DNA of 64,000 bases. Origin: JACVRW01 sp963837445 (GTDB lineage Bacteria > Actinomycetota > Thermoleophilia > Solirubrobacterales > Thermoleophilaceae). Positions 42,706 through 51,391 of the stretch are shown piece after piece; positions within the stretch are counted from its first letter, which is position 1, and each line of letters starts with the position of its first letter. The DNA lies in the NCBI GenBank assembly GCA_963837445.1, contig CAWINK010000003.1:421603-485602 (forward strand), given 5' to 3'. Under the pieces are notes generated by a model. It did not search any database, was not told the DNA's origin, and worked only from the letters and a program-made list of their open reading frames with translations. The translations under genes were made by a program, and so were the position numbers.

Positions 42706-42960
42706 GTGCGGACGACGATCACACTCGATCCGGATACGCGGCTGCTCGTCGAGCGGACGATGCGTGAGCGCGGCTTGACGTTCAAGGAAGCAGTGAACGC
42801 GGCGATCCGCGCGGGGCTGGCCGGCGCGCCCGAGCCGGGCCGCACCTACACGACGCCGCGCGAGCTCGGGCCCGCTCGGGTGGACCTGACCAAGGCCCTC
42901 GGCGTAGCGGAACGGCTCGAGGACGACGTGCTCGCGCGTCGCCTCGCTGAGGGTCGCTGA
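42706..42960 (+). CDS. vapB: VapB-type antitoxin
   Basis: This 84-aa protein (GTG start) has an N-terminal ribbon-helix-helix-type DNA-binding segment (RTTITLDPDTRLLVERTMRE, then RGLTFKEAVNAAIRAGL) and a polar C-terminal half ending EDDVLARRLAEGR, which would thread into the toxin. The N-terminal sequence is typical of VapB antitoxins paired with PIN toxins in actinobacteria. It lies 4 bp upstream of the PIN-domain gene. The symbol denotes family, not a proven pair. Confidence 0.85.
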   Translation: MRTTITLDPDTRLLVERTMRERGLTFKEAVNAAIRAGLAGAPEPGRTYTTPRELGPARVDLTKALGVAERLEDDVLARRLAEGR

Positions 42961-42964
42961 GGCG

Positions 42965-43431
<467 letters not shown>

Positions 43432-43459
43432 CTCAGAAAAGCCCGCAAACGCGGGCCTT

Positions 43460-44059
43460 ACATACAACGGCTCGGGCGCAGCGGCTTATGCGATTAGGTG
43501 GTATCAACATCGCAACCCGAACTACCGGAACTTCACAGGCGGCGGCGGGGGTGACTGCACCAACTTCGCCAGCCAGGCGCTCAAGGCGGGCGGCATGCGC
43601 TTCATGCGAGCCCACGCGCACAACAGCCCGCGCGTAAGGTTCAACAGAACGGACCGACTCCTGAAGGGCGAGGGCTCGTGGTGGTCCTACGTGCCGGTCG
43701 GCCTTCCGCGCGGCGCCCACGGTCGGATGGATAACACCGAGTCATGGGCACGCGTCCAAGACCTGCTCGATCACCTGCAAGAGTACGACCTTGTCGAGTT
43801 CGTGTCGCGGAGCGAACCCGCCAGGCCGGGAGATCTGGTCTTTCTGGATCTGAACGGCACCGACCTACATGACCTTAATCACGTCCAGGTCGTGACGCAG
43901 GTGCGAGGACACAAGATCGAAGTGGCGCAGCATTCGACGGACTACAAGCAGCGGTTCTCCCAGGTGCGGAGTCGCTTGGAACGGGACCTAGGGGTCCTTG
44001 GTTTCGGATGGGACTATTGGATCTATAGACCCACTCACACCGCCGCGAACATCGGATGA
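43460..44059 (+). pseudogene. Amidase_6-type (NlpC/P60-like) domain gene lacking its start codon
   Basis: The frame encodes a full putative-amidase domain of the Amidase_6 kind: TYNGSGAAAYAIRWYQHRNP, NYRNF, the catalytic-Cys motif GDCTNFASQALKAGG (Cys at about 43550), and later ARPGDLVFLDLNG, HVQVVTQVRG and the end GFGWDYWIYRP. Such domains are usually secreted cell-wall or peptide hydrolases with a signal peptide. Upstream, the frame stays open through the tRNA repeat to a stop at 43394-43396 without any ATG, GTG or TTG in a sensible place, so the 5' end with its signal peptide was probably lost at the integration junction. An internal ATG at 43595 would leave out the catalytic Cys. Confidence 0.75.
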
Positions 44060-44562
44060 GGCGCGCGCTACTGAGTCCGTTGGGTGTCCTTGGGCTGATC
44101 GTGCTGCTGCTCGCGGCCGGCTTTGCCGTCTACCAGCTCTACCCGCGGCAGGGGGTGGAGCGCGTAAAGCAGCTGGTTGACTGGGACTCAAGCTGCGACG
44201 TGGTCGTCTATGACAGTGATCGCTACTTCTATGCCGACCGCTGGCGCGGCATCGAGAACGCCGGCGTCGTGCGCTGTGAGCACCTTGGGCCGTCCGTGTT
44301 CTACGCCCGGTTCCGTACGCACGGAGCGCTGAAGCACGTGCTGCGCGCCTCACCGCCGCTGAGTCTTAGCTGTGTCTACGGGGACGATGAGCTCGCCATC
44401 GGTCTCATGGACACGCGTGGAGAGTTCGAATCACTCTGCTCCGACTTGGATGGGCGGCTGCGAGAGCGCCCGCCGGACGCGAAAGCGCGGCTTGCTCGTG
44501 CGCTACGAGAGCAGCGGACTCGCGAGGACGACAGCGACTCTCAAGAGGACAGCCACCACTAG
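44056..44562 (+). CDS. Membrane-anchored or secreted protein of unknown function
   Basis: This 168-aa protein has an N-terminal TM or signal anchor (about 7-28, LGVLGLIVLLLAAGFAVYQLY) and an extracytoplasmic domain with four Cys residues (SSCDVVVYDSDRYFY, VVRCEHLG, LSCVYG, ESLCSDLDG) that may form two disulfides. The C-terminus is basic and then Asp/Ser/His-rich. It overlaps the amidase stop by 4 bp (ATGA), so the two were translated together; it may be an immunity or partner protein, which is inference from the coupling only. No family recognised. Confidence 0.7.
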   Translation: MRRALLSPLGVLGLIVLLLAAGFAVYQLYPRQGVERVKQLVDWDSSCDVVVYDSDRYFYADRWRGIENAGVVRCEHLGPSVFYARFRTHGALKHVLRASPPLSLSCVYGDDELAIGLMDTRGEFESLCSDLDGRLRERPPDAKARLARALREQRTREDDSDSQEDSHH

Positions 44563-44725
44563 GCACCGGCCGCCCGCCTGCGCCCGTTACCCCGTCGACA
44601 TGCGCCGCGATGCCGAAAGCGAGACCGCCCACTGAAGGACCCTCGTGGTGCCATTGACCGGCCCACACCCAAAGGACCGCGTCGGCCTTCCGCGATCAAC
44701 TCTCGAGACACAACTCGCCCCCGCG

Positions 44726-44875
<150 letters not shown>

Positions 44876-44971
44876 CTCAGAAAGGCCCGCGCATGAGGCT
44901 GATACGCAGGAGTTTTCTTGCGGTTCTGGGCGAGGCTCGCTGACTTTGCTGAAACACGCTTGCATTGCATA

Positions 44972-44998
44972 CTCATAATATGAGATGCTCAGAATGAG
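44972..44998 (+). promoter_or_regulatory. Two palindromic operator candidates before the GntR-type gene
   Basis: CTCATAATATGAG (44972-44984) is a perfect 13-bp palindrome, and CTCAGAATGAG (44988-44998) repeats the same CTCA...TGAG arms with a shorter centre. Both lie within 30 bp of the regulator's ATG at 45001. Two similar dyads with shared half-sites at this position suggest autoregulation by the encoded FadR-type protein. Confidence 0.5.
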
Positions 44999-45000
44999 AG

Positions 45001-45780
45001 ATGGTCCGCACCCCCTCCATGACGATCAGCCGGCTGCGCGAGCAACTGGCGGCCAGCCTCGCCGGCGAGATCGTGTCGGGACAGCTACCGCCCGGATCAC
45101 CGGTCCCCTCTGAGCCTGAGCTGATCGAGCAGTACGGAGTGAGCAAGACGGTCGTGCGGGAGACGGTGCAGTTGCTCGCGTCGGTTGGGCTCGTGAAGGT
45201 CCAGCATGGGAAGCGCACCACGGTCTTGGACGGCGACGAGTGGGACATCCTGAGCCCGCTTGTTCAGATCGCGTTCCTGGATTCGGGCACGGTGGAGGCG
45301 CTGGTCCGAGAGCTCCACCAGGTACGTCAGCTGCTCGAGCCGCACGCGGCCGCTCAAGCCGCGGTCCGCGCCACCTCCAAGGACCACGATCGGCTCACCA
45401 GCATCGCGGACAGCGCCGCGGCGTCGGTAGAGACGGATGCGAATCGCCAATTCCTGGAAGATGATCGTGCGTTCCACCTTGCGATCGTCAGGTCCGGCTC
45501 CCACAATCGGGTGCTGCGCGCGATCCTCCGCGACGTCTACACGATCTTCCATGCAGGCATCGTCGAGCTCTCCGAGGCGTCCCGCCAGACAGCCATCGAG
45601 CAGCACAAGGCGATCGCGGAGGCGATTTGCTCGGGCGACCCCGTGGCGGCGGAGGAGCTCATGCACGATCACCTCGACTGGGCCGCGAAGCATCGCGGCC
45701 TGCGGTCCGTAGACGCCGCCGCTCAAGCACGCGCACGCACGACTGACGACTCCGAGGACCCGGACGCACGGCATGACTGA
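45001..45780 (+). CDS. GntR/FadR-type transcriptional regulator
   Basis: This 259-aa regulator has an N-terminal winged helix (about 5-75: REQLAASLAGEIVSGQLPPG, PSEPELIEQYGVSKTVVRET, VQLLASVGLVKV) and a C-terminal FCD ligand domain (about 100-235) with metal/ligand-binding His residues (DDRAFHLAIV, IEQHKAIAEAI, MHDHLDWA). FCD members respond to small acids and similar ligands. It heads the catabolic island and its stop is overlapped by the ABC ATPase start, so it is in the operon it most likely represses. An internal ATG at 45019 is an alternative start. Confidence 0.92.
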   Translation: MVRTPSMTISRLREQLAASLAGEIVSGQLPPGSPVPSEPELIEQYGVSKTVVRETVQLLASVGLVKVQHGKRTTVLDGDEWDILSPLVQIAFLDSGTVEALVRELHQVRQLLEPHAAAQAAVRATSKDHDRLTSIADSAAASVETDANRQFLEDDRAFHLAIVRSGSHNRVLRAILRDVYTIFHAGIVELSEASRQTAIEQHKAIAEAICSGDPVAAEELMHDHLDWAAKHRGLRSVDAAAQARARTTDDSEDPDARHD

Positions 45781-47311
45781 CGCAGGCGCCACGGCTCTGC
45801 AGGTCCGCGGCGTTACCAAGCGCTTCGGTGGCCAGATGGCCCTCGACGACGTGTCGCTGGCGATCGCGCGCGGATCCATCCACGCGATCGCGGGTGAGAA
45901 CGGCGCTGGGAAGTCAACGCTCATCAAGATCCTCGCCGGCGTACACGAGCCGGACGAGGGAGAGATCGTGGTCCGCGACGTGGCCACGCGCATCGCGAAT
46001 CCGCGCTCCGCACAGAATCTGGGGCTCGGCTTCCTCCACCAGCGCCTCAACCTCGTTCCGTCGCTGTCCGTCAGGGAGAACCTGCTCCTGACGACCAGCT
46101 ACCCGACGTCGAGTATCGGCAAGATCGACTGGAGCGAGGTCGACGCGCGCTGCTCCCGGGCCCTCGACACGGCCGGCATCGCCGTCGAGCCGACGCTTCC
46201 GATCCGCGAGCTCAATCCGGCGCAGCAGCAGCTCATCGCGCTCGCGCGCGTATTAATCGAGCGACCCGAGGTACTCGTTCTCGACGAGCCGACCGCGACG
46301 CTTGGTGCAGCCGACACCGCCCATCTGCTCGATGTGATCAGAGCCCAGCAGCGTGCGGGCGCCACGGTCATCTTCGTGACTCACAGGCTCGACGAGATAT
46401 TGGCGCTCGCCGACACGGTGACAGTGCTCCGGGACGGCCGCGTGATCGCCTCGCAGCCCCGCACCGCTCTGACGCGCAGGGGACTAGTGCACCTGCTCGG
46501 GGGTGCGACCGAAGAGGCGGAGGAACTCGAGACGACTCACCACTCACCCGTCGGTCCGCGCGAGGGACGGGGTCGCCTCCTCGAACTGCGTGGAGTCACG
46601 AGCCCGGATCTCGACCACCGGGTCGATATGGCGATCGACGCCGGGGAGGTTGTGGGCCTTGCCGGCTTGGTGGGGGCCGGCCGAAGCACCCTGGCGACGA
46701 TCCTGGCTGGCGGCGGCACCGTCTCGGGCGGCACCATCTTGGTCGACGGGACGGAGGTCTGGCTGCGGAATCGCCGCGACGCTATCGCTCACGGCATCGT
46801 GCTCGTCCCGCCCGACCGCGGCGAGGGGATAGTCCCGGAGTTCGACGTCGCGCAGAACCTCACGCTCGGGCACGTTTCGCAGTACGCCTGGAAAGGACTG
46901 ATCATCGACCCCCGGGCCGAGCGACGAGCAACCGCGCGCTACGTCGAGAAGCTCAATATCCGGGTTGCGAAAGGCGACGGCGCGGCGCGCAACCTCAGCG
47001 GCGGTAACCAGCAGAAGGTGCTCATCGCTCGCGCGCTCGACCGGTCGCCCCGAGTACTCGTGCTTGACGAGCCGACGGCCGGCATCGACATAGGCACCAA
47101 GGAGTACATCTACGAGCTCGTCCGGTCGCTGGCCGCAGACGGGTTGGGCATCCTCTTCATCTCCTCCGAGCTCGAGGAGCTTCCCCTCATCGCGGATCGC
47201 ACGCTCGTCTTCTCGAAGGGGAAGGTCAGCCATGAGCTGCCGGGATCGGCGGGGCGCAGCGAGATCGTCCTCAAGCTGTTCGAGGTAGCCCCAGAGGAGG
47301 TGTCGGTTTGA
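45773..47311 (+). CDS. Ribose-type ABC importer, duplicated ATPase subunit
   Basis: This 512-aa protein has two ABC ATPase halves of the RbsA/XylG kind. The first half has Walker A GENGAGKSTLIKILAG (about 42) and a signature region altered to ELNPAQQQLIALARV with Walker B VLVLDEPTA. The second (from about 265) has a degenerate Walker A (GLVGAGRSTLATILAG) but a canonical signature NLSGGNQQKVLIARAL and VLVLDEPTAGID. This asymmetry is normal for the family. Together with the next two genes it forms a carbohydrate-uptake-2 (CUT2) importer; the neighbouring hydrolases suggest a nitrogenous ring compound rather than a sugar. It overlaps gntR by 8 bp and the permease by 4. Confidence 0.92.
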   Translation: MTDAGATALQVRGVTKRFGGQMALDDVSLAIARGSIHAIAGENGAGKSTLIKILAGVHEPDEGEIVVRDVATRIANPRSAQNLGLGFLHQRLNLVPSLSVRENLLLTTSYPTSSIGKIDWSEVDARCSRALDTAGIAVEPTLPIRELNPAQQQLIALARVLIERPEVLVLDEPTATLGAADTAHLLDVIRAQQRAGATVIFVTHRLDEILALADTVTVLRDGRVIASQPRTALTRRGLVHLLGGATEEAEELETTHHSPVGPREGRGRLLELRGVTSPDLDHRVDMAIDAGEVVGLAGLVGAGRSTLATILAGGGTVSGGTILVDGTEVWLRNRRDAIAHGIVLVPPDRGEGIVPEFDVAQNLTLGHVSQYAWKGLIIDPRAERRATARYVEKLNIRVAKGDGAARNLSGGNQQKVLIARALDRSPRVLVLDEPTAGIDIGTKEYIYELVRSLAADGLGILFISSELEELPLIADRTLVFSKGKVSHELPGSAGRSEIVLKLFEVAPEEVSV

Positions 47312-48276
47312 CTTCTGACGTCACCCGCCGTCAGAGCCAATCGGCCGTATCCCGGATCGCTCCCTATGGCGCGGTGCTGGTGCTGCTGCTCGGCATCGTT
47401 GTGTTCTCGCTGCTGCGGCCCGACTCGTTCGCCACGGTCGAGAACCTGCGGGCGATTCTCAGTGAGGAGGCCGTCCTGGCGTTTGCGGCGCTAGGCATCA
47501 CGGTGCCGCTGATCGCGGGTCAGTTCGATCTGTCCATCGGCGGTGTGATCGGCTTTACGGGCCTACTCGCCGTCGGTCTCATGTCGTTCTCCGGGATGCC
47601 GTGGCTTCTGGCCGCACTGCTCGGCCTCCTGGCCGGAACGACGGTGGGTTTCGTGAACGGGCTCCTCATCGCGTACGGCGGAATTCACTCGTTCGTCGCC
47701 ACCCTGGCGACCGGCACGCTGGTCTACGGGGCGCAGCTCTGGTACAGCCGCGGCGAGATCATCTTCGAGGGTATCTCGACCGACTACGTGTCGCTCACGA
47801 GGACGACTGCGCTCGGCTTCACGCTGCCCGTCTTCTACACAGTCGTGCTCGCGGGGATGCTCTGGTTCGTCCTCACGCACACGCCGTTCGGCCGCTATCT
47901 CTACGCCATCGGCGGAAACAAGGAGGCGGCCGAGGTCGCCGGTGTACGCGTCAAGCGCCACATCGTCTACAGCCTGACGCTGTCGGGGACACTGGCGGGG
48001 GCTGCGGGGCTGATGCTGGCCAGCCGAACAGCGTCCGCACAGAGCGCCCAGGGGGACACCTTCCTCCTTCCAGCGTTCGCAGCCGCCTTTATCGGCGCAG
48101 CGACATTCCGGCGCGGCGAGTTCAACGTAGCCGGGACGCTGGTCGGCGTCTTTCTGGTCGCGGTGCTCGTCACGGGGGCGTTCCAGCTGGGCGCCAGGGA
48201 GTACGTGGCGCCACTGATCACAGGAGCCGCGCTTCTGCTCGCAGTGATGGGCAACCGATTTCTCGTCAGCAGGTAG
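47308..48276 (+). CDS. Ribose-type ABC importer, permease subunit
   Basis: This 322-aa integral membrane protein of the RbsC/BPD_transp_2 family starts at a TTG overlapping the ATPase stop. It has about 8-10 TM helices. Family features: RPDSFATVENLRAILSEEA, IAGQFDLSIGGVIGF (the conserved D-L-S-x-G motif), GGIHSFVATLATGTLVYG, and the ATPase-coupling loop near TPFGRYLYAIGGNKEAAEVA followed by GVRVKRH. Length is normal. It is the only permease, so it should act as a homodimer. Confidence 0.92.
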   Translation: MTSDVTRRQSQSAVSRIAPYGAVLVLLLGIVVFSLLRPDSFATVENLRAILSEEAVLAFAALGITVPLIAGQFDLSIGGVIGFTGLLAVGLMSFSGMPWLLAALLGLLAGTTVGFVNGLLIAYGGIHSFVATLATGTLVYGAQLWYSRGEIIFEGISTDYVSLTRTTALGFTLPVFYTVVLAGMLWFVLTHTPFGRYLYAIGGNKEAAEVAGVRVKRHIVYSLTLSGTLAGAAGLMLASRTASAQSAQGDTFLLPAFAAAFIGAATFRRGEFNVAGTLVGVFLVAVLVTGAFQLGAREYVAPLITGAALLLAVMGNRFLVSR

Positions 48277-48361
48277 GCGCCGGTGAGGCGGGCGCTCGTA
48301 GGGCCCCGGCCGTCAGACCGGGATAACTGTCACCCAGGCGGGGACAACAAAAGGAGAAGGC

Positions 48362-49543
48362 ATGCAGCAAGACAAGGACGGTAGGGCTGGGCGCAAGAAC
48401 GTGACGGCCCTCGTCATCGCAGTACTCCTGCTGGCGTTCGTATCCGTCGCGGTTGGTTGCGGCGACGACGAGGAGAGTGGCTCGTCTGGCGGTGATTCCT
48501 CAGCCCAGGGCGGCGGCGACGCCGACCTCCTCGCCCAGGCCAAAAAGGACGCGACGGAGGCCACACAAGAGATCACCTCGTTCGAGAAGTGGAATCCCGG
48601 TCCCGCTCCGGCGCCAAAGGCGGGCGCCAAGGTCGGCACGGTCACGTGTCCGTTCTTCATCCCGGCGTGCAAGCGGATCTCGGATTCGCTAGCCGAGGCC
48701 GGCGACTCGATCGGTTGGGAAGTGACCTCGCTCGACGGCACACCCGACCCGCGCAAGCAGCGGAGCGCCGTCCAGTCGCTGCTGACGGACCAGGTTGAAG
48801 GCATCGTGCTGATGGGCTTCGACATCAACGCCGTCACGGACCTCGTAGAGAAGGCGGACCAGCAGGGTGTGTCCATGGTGTCGGAGGCGACTCCCTTCGA
48901 GCCCAGCCTTCCGATCTTCGGTGACGTCAACATCACCGGCGGATTCAACGAGGCCGGCCGCCAGCTCGGAGCGTGGACCGCGAACGACTCCCAAGGCGAG
49001 GCCAAGATCCTCGCCTTCAGCGCCGACGTAAACCCGGGTCTCGTGGAGCGGTACGAGGGCTTCCGCGAGTACCTCGACCAGTTCTCCGGGGTGGAGTTCG
49101 TGGAGGAGGAACCGATCGTCATCCCCGAGGCAGACGTCGGACCGCCGCTCCAGGCACGGGCGCGCGCCGTGTTGCAGTCGCATCCGAAGGGGACGGTCGA
49201 CTACATCTACGCCCCCGCCGACGGGTGGGCGACCTTCATCGTCAATGCCCTCCAGCAGAGCGGGCGCGACGAGGTCAAGGTCGTGGCGTTCGACGGGGCG
49301 GAGCAGAACATGGAGTTCATCCGTCAGGGCCGCAACCAGGTGGCGACCCAGGCCTCCGCCTGGGGCTGGTGCGGCTGGATGACGATGGATCAGCTCAACC
49401 GTGCGATGGATGGCGGCGAGTTCGTCGACAAGGGCTGCCCGTCGAAGGTGCTCGATAAGACCAACCTGCCCGCCGAGGGCGAGGAGTTCGACGGTGACCT
49501 GGACTACCAGGCGGAGTTCACGAAGCTCTGGGGCACCGAGTAG
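48362..49543 (+). CDS. ABC importer substrate-binding lipoprotein
   Basis: This 393-aa periplasmic-binding-protein-type lipoprotein has a signal with lipobox SVAVGC (Cys at about 33), then a Gly/Ser/Asp-rich tether (about 35-60) and a two-lobe Peripla_BP_4 fold (about 85-390): KVGTVTCPFFIPACKRISD, QSLLTDQVEGIVLMGFDINA, then VKVVAFDGAEQNMEFIRQG and WGWCGWMTMDQLNRAMDGG. Cys pairs (TCPFFIPAC; GWCGW...KGCPS) may form disulfides. The ligand is unknown; aromatic residues in the second lobe would suit a planar ring. It sits 86 bp after the permease. Confidence 0.9.
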   Translation: MQQDKDGRAGRKNVTALVIAVLLLAFVSVAVGCGDDEESGSSGGDSSAQGGGDADLLAQAKKDATEATQEITSFEKWNPGPAPAPKAGAKVGTVTCPFFIPACKRISDSLAEAGDSIGWEVTSLDGTPDPRKQRSAVQSLLTDQVEGIVLMGFDINAVTDLVEKADQQGVSMVSEATPFEPSLPIFGDVNITGGFNEAGRQLGAWTANDSQGEAKILAFSADVNPGLVERYEGFREYLDQFSGVEFVEEEPIVIPEADVGPPLQARARAVLQSHPKGTVDYIYAPADGWATFIVNALQQSGRDEVKVVAFDGAEQNMEFIRQGRNQVATQASAWGWCGWMTMDQLNRAMDGGEFVDKGCPSKVLDKTNLPAEGEEFDGDLDYQAEFTKLWGTE

Positions 49544-49618
49544 GACCGACCATGGACCCAGGGGCGCGGCGGCTTGCCGCGCTCCTGATGTCCACCGATA
49601 CGCACAGAAGGGAAGGGC

Positions 49619-51391
49619 ATGAGCGTCGAGGCGCTGGTGAGGAGGATCGACGCGGCGATGGGCGACCGGCCGCTCGACATGGTGGTCCACGGCGCCCGCG
49701 TCGTGAACGTCTACAACGGCGAGATGGACGTCGCGGACGTCGGCATTGTCGACGACACGATCGTCTGGGTCGGTGAGCTCTCGGCCGAGCGCCTCAAGGC
49801 GGCCGGCGAGGTGCTCGACTGGTCCGGTCGGACGGTAGTCCCAGGCTTCTTCGATCCCCATTTCCACATCGGCGGATCGCAGCTACGCATCCCCGAGCTT
49901 GCCCGCGCCCTGCTGGCGCGCGGCACCACCACCATCGTCAGCGACCTGCAGGAGATCTACGCGTACGCCGGCAAGGACGGCGTGCGCTACATCCTGGACG
50001 AGGCCGCCGAATCGGGCCTGCGCGTGTTCTTCGTGCCCGCAGCGCATCTGCTCGGCATCGAGCAGCGCGGCGAGTACGCCCATCCCGTCAACGCCACCGA
50101 GATGATCGAGATGCTCGACTGGCCGGAGGTCGTGGGCATCAACGAGCCACCGCCCGAGATGGTGCTCGGCAAGAACCCCGGAACGCTTCAGGTGATTGAT
50201 GCCGCGCGCAAGCGGGGCCTTGCCTTTCCGGGCCACCTGCCGGGCGTGGTCGGCACGCCGCTGCAGGCATATGCCGCCGCCGGCGCCACCTCAGATCACG
50301 AGTCGCAGTCGGCCGAGGAGGCCAGCGAGAAGCTCCGGCTTGGCCTGTGGACGATGATGCGCGAGGGATCCGCGGCCGTCGACCTCGAGAACGTGCTGCC
50401 GGTGCTCGACCGCTTCCCCGAGGCCACGCGCTGGGCGATGCTGTGCTCGGACGAGCAGGACGCACCGGAGATCGTCAACGTCGGCAACGTCGACAACAAG
50501 ATCCGGATCGCCATGCGCGGCGGTGTCTCGACGCTGGACGCGGTCCGCATGGGCACCGTGAACCCGGCGCTCTACTACCGGGTCGATCACCTGGTCGGGA
50601 GCATCGCGCCCGGCAAGCTCGCCGATCTGGTCGCCATCGACGACATCAAGAGCTTCCAGGTGACCGACGTGATCGCCTCGGGCCGCGTCGTCGTCCGGGA
50701 CCGCGAGGTGCTCGTGAAGCCCGCGGCGCCGGACTACCCGGCCGCGCTGCAGAGCCAGGTGCGCTGGGAGCGTGCCGTCGAGCCCGTGGACTTCCGTGTC
50801 GCCGCTGAGGGCGACGAGGCGATCGTGCGCGTGATCGGCGTCGAGGACGGCAGCCTCGTGGCCGAGCGCCTGGAGGCGACGCTCCCGGTGGTCGACGGCA
50901 GCGTGCAGGCCGACCCGGGGCGGGACATCCTGAAGATGGCAGTGATCAACCGGCACCGGCCCGAGCTCGAGCTGAGCACAGCGTTCATCCAAGGTCTCGG
51001 ACTCGAGAACGGAGCGGTGGCGACCACGTACTGCCACGTCCATTACAACGTGCTCGTCATTGGTACGGACGACGAGCAGATGGTGTTGGCCGCTAAGGAG
51101 ATCGCGGAGCTCGGCGGCGGTGTGGTCGTGATCTCGGACGGCAAGTCGGTCATGAGCTGGCCGCTGCCGCTGGTCGGCGTCTTCGCAACCGACCCGCTGG
51201 AGAAGGCGCAGCAGGATCTCGCCGCGACCAACGATGCGCTCAAAAGCATCGGGTGCAAGTTCTCGTCCCCGATCCTCGGGCTGAGCTTCGTGGCGCTCAC
51301 GACCATCCCGAGCTACGGCATGACCGAGCGCGGCCTGTTCGAGGTGCAGGAGGGGCGCTTCGTGCCGCCCGTGATCGAGACCGCGGTATGA
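49619..51391 (+). CDS. Adenine-deaminase-like amidohydrolase
   Basis: This 590-aa protein is closest in layout and length to bacterial adenine deaminase (Ade, about 590 aa). It has an amidohydrolase barrel with metal motif FFDPHFHIGGS (His-x-His), then EIYAYAGKDGV, GHLPGVVG, a SDHES motif, LCSDEQDAPE and GTVNPALYY, and the C-terminal Ade_C domain (about 410-590) with AVINRHRPELELS and VVISDGKSVMSWPLPL. Changes from classic Ade (P-H-F-H for A-H-x-H; LPG for APG; SDE for TDD) mean the substrate could be another cyclic amidine or amide. It is followed by hyuA with an ATGA overlap. Confidence 0.85.
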   Translation: MSVEALVRRIDAAMGDRPLDMVVHGARVVNVYNGEMDVADVGIVDDTIVWVGELSAERLKAAGEVLDWSGRTVVPGFFDPHFHIGGSQLRIPELARALLARGTTTIVSDLQEIYAYAGKDGVRYILDEAAESGLRVFFVPAAHLLGIEQRGEYAHPVNATEMIEMLDWPEVVGINEPPPEMVLGKNPGTLQVIDAARKRGLAFPGHLPGVVGTPLQAYAAAGATSDHESQSAEEASEKLRLGLWTMMREGSAAVDLENVLPVLDRFPEATRWAMLCSDEQDAPEIVNVGNVDNKIRIAMRGGVSTLDAVRMGTVNPALYYRVDHLVGSIAPGKLADLVAIDDIKSFQVTDVIASGRVVVRDREVLVKPAAPDYPAALQSQVRWERAVEPVDFRVAAEGDEAIVRVIGVEDGSLVAERLEATLPVVDGSVQADPGRDILKMAVINRHRPELELSTAFIQGLGLENGAVATTYCHVHYNVLVIGTDDEQMVLAAKEIAELGGGVVVISDGKSVMSWPLPLVGVFATDPLEKAQQDLAATNDALKSIGCKFSSPILGLSFVALTTIPSYGMTERGLFEVQEGRFVPPVIETAV

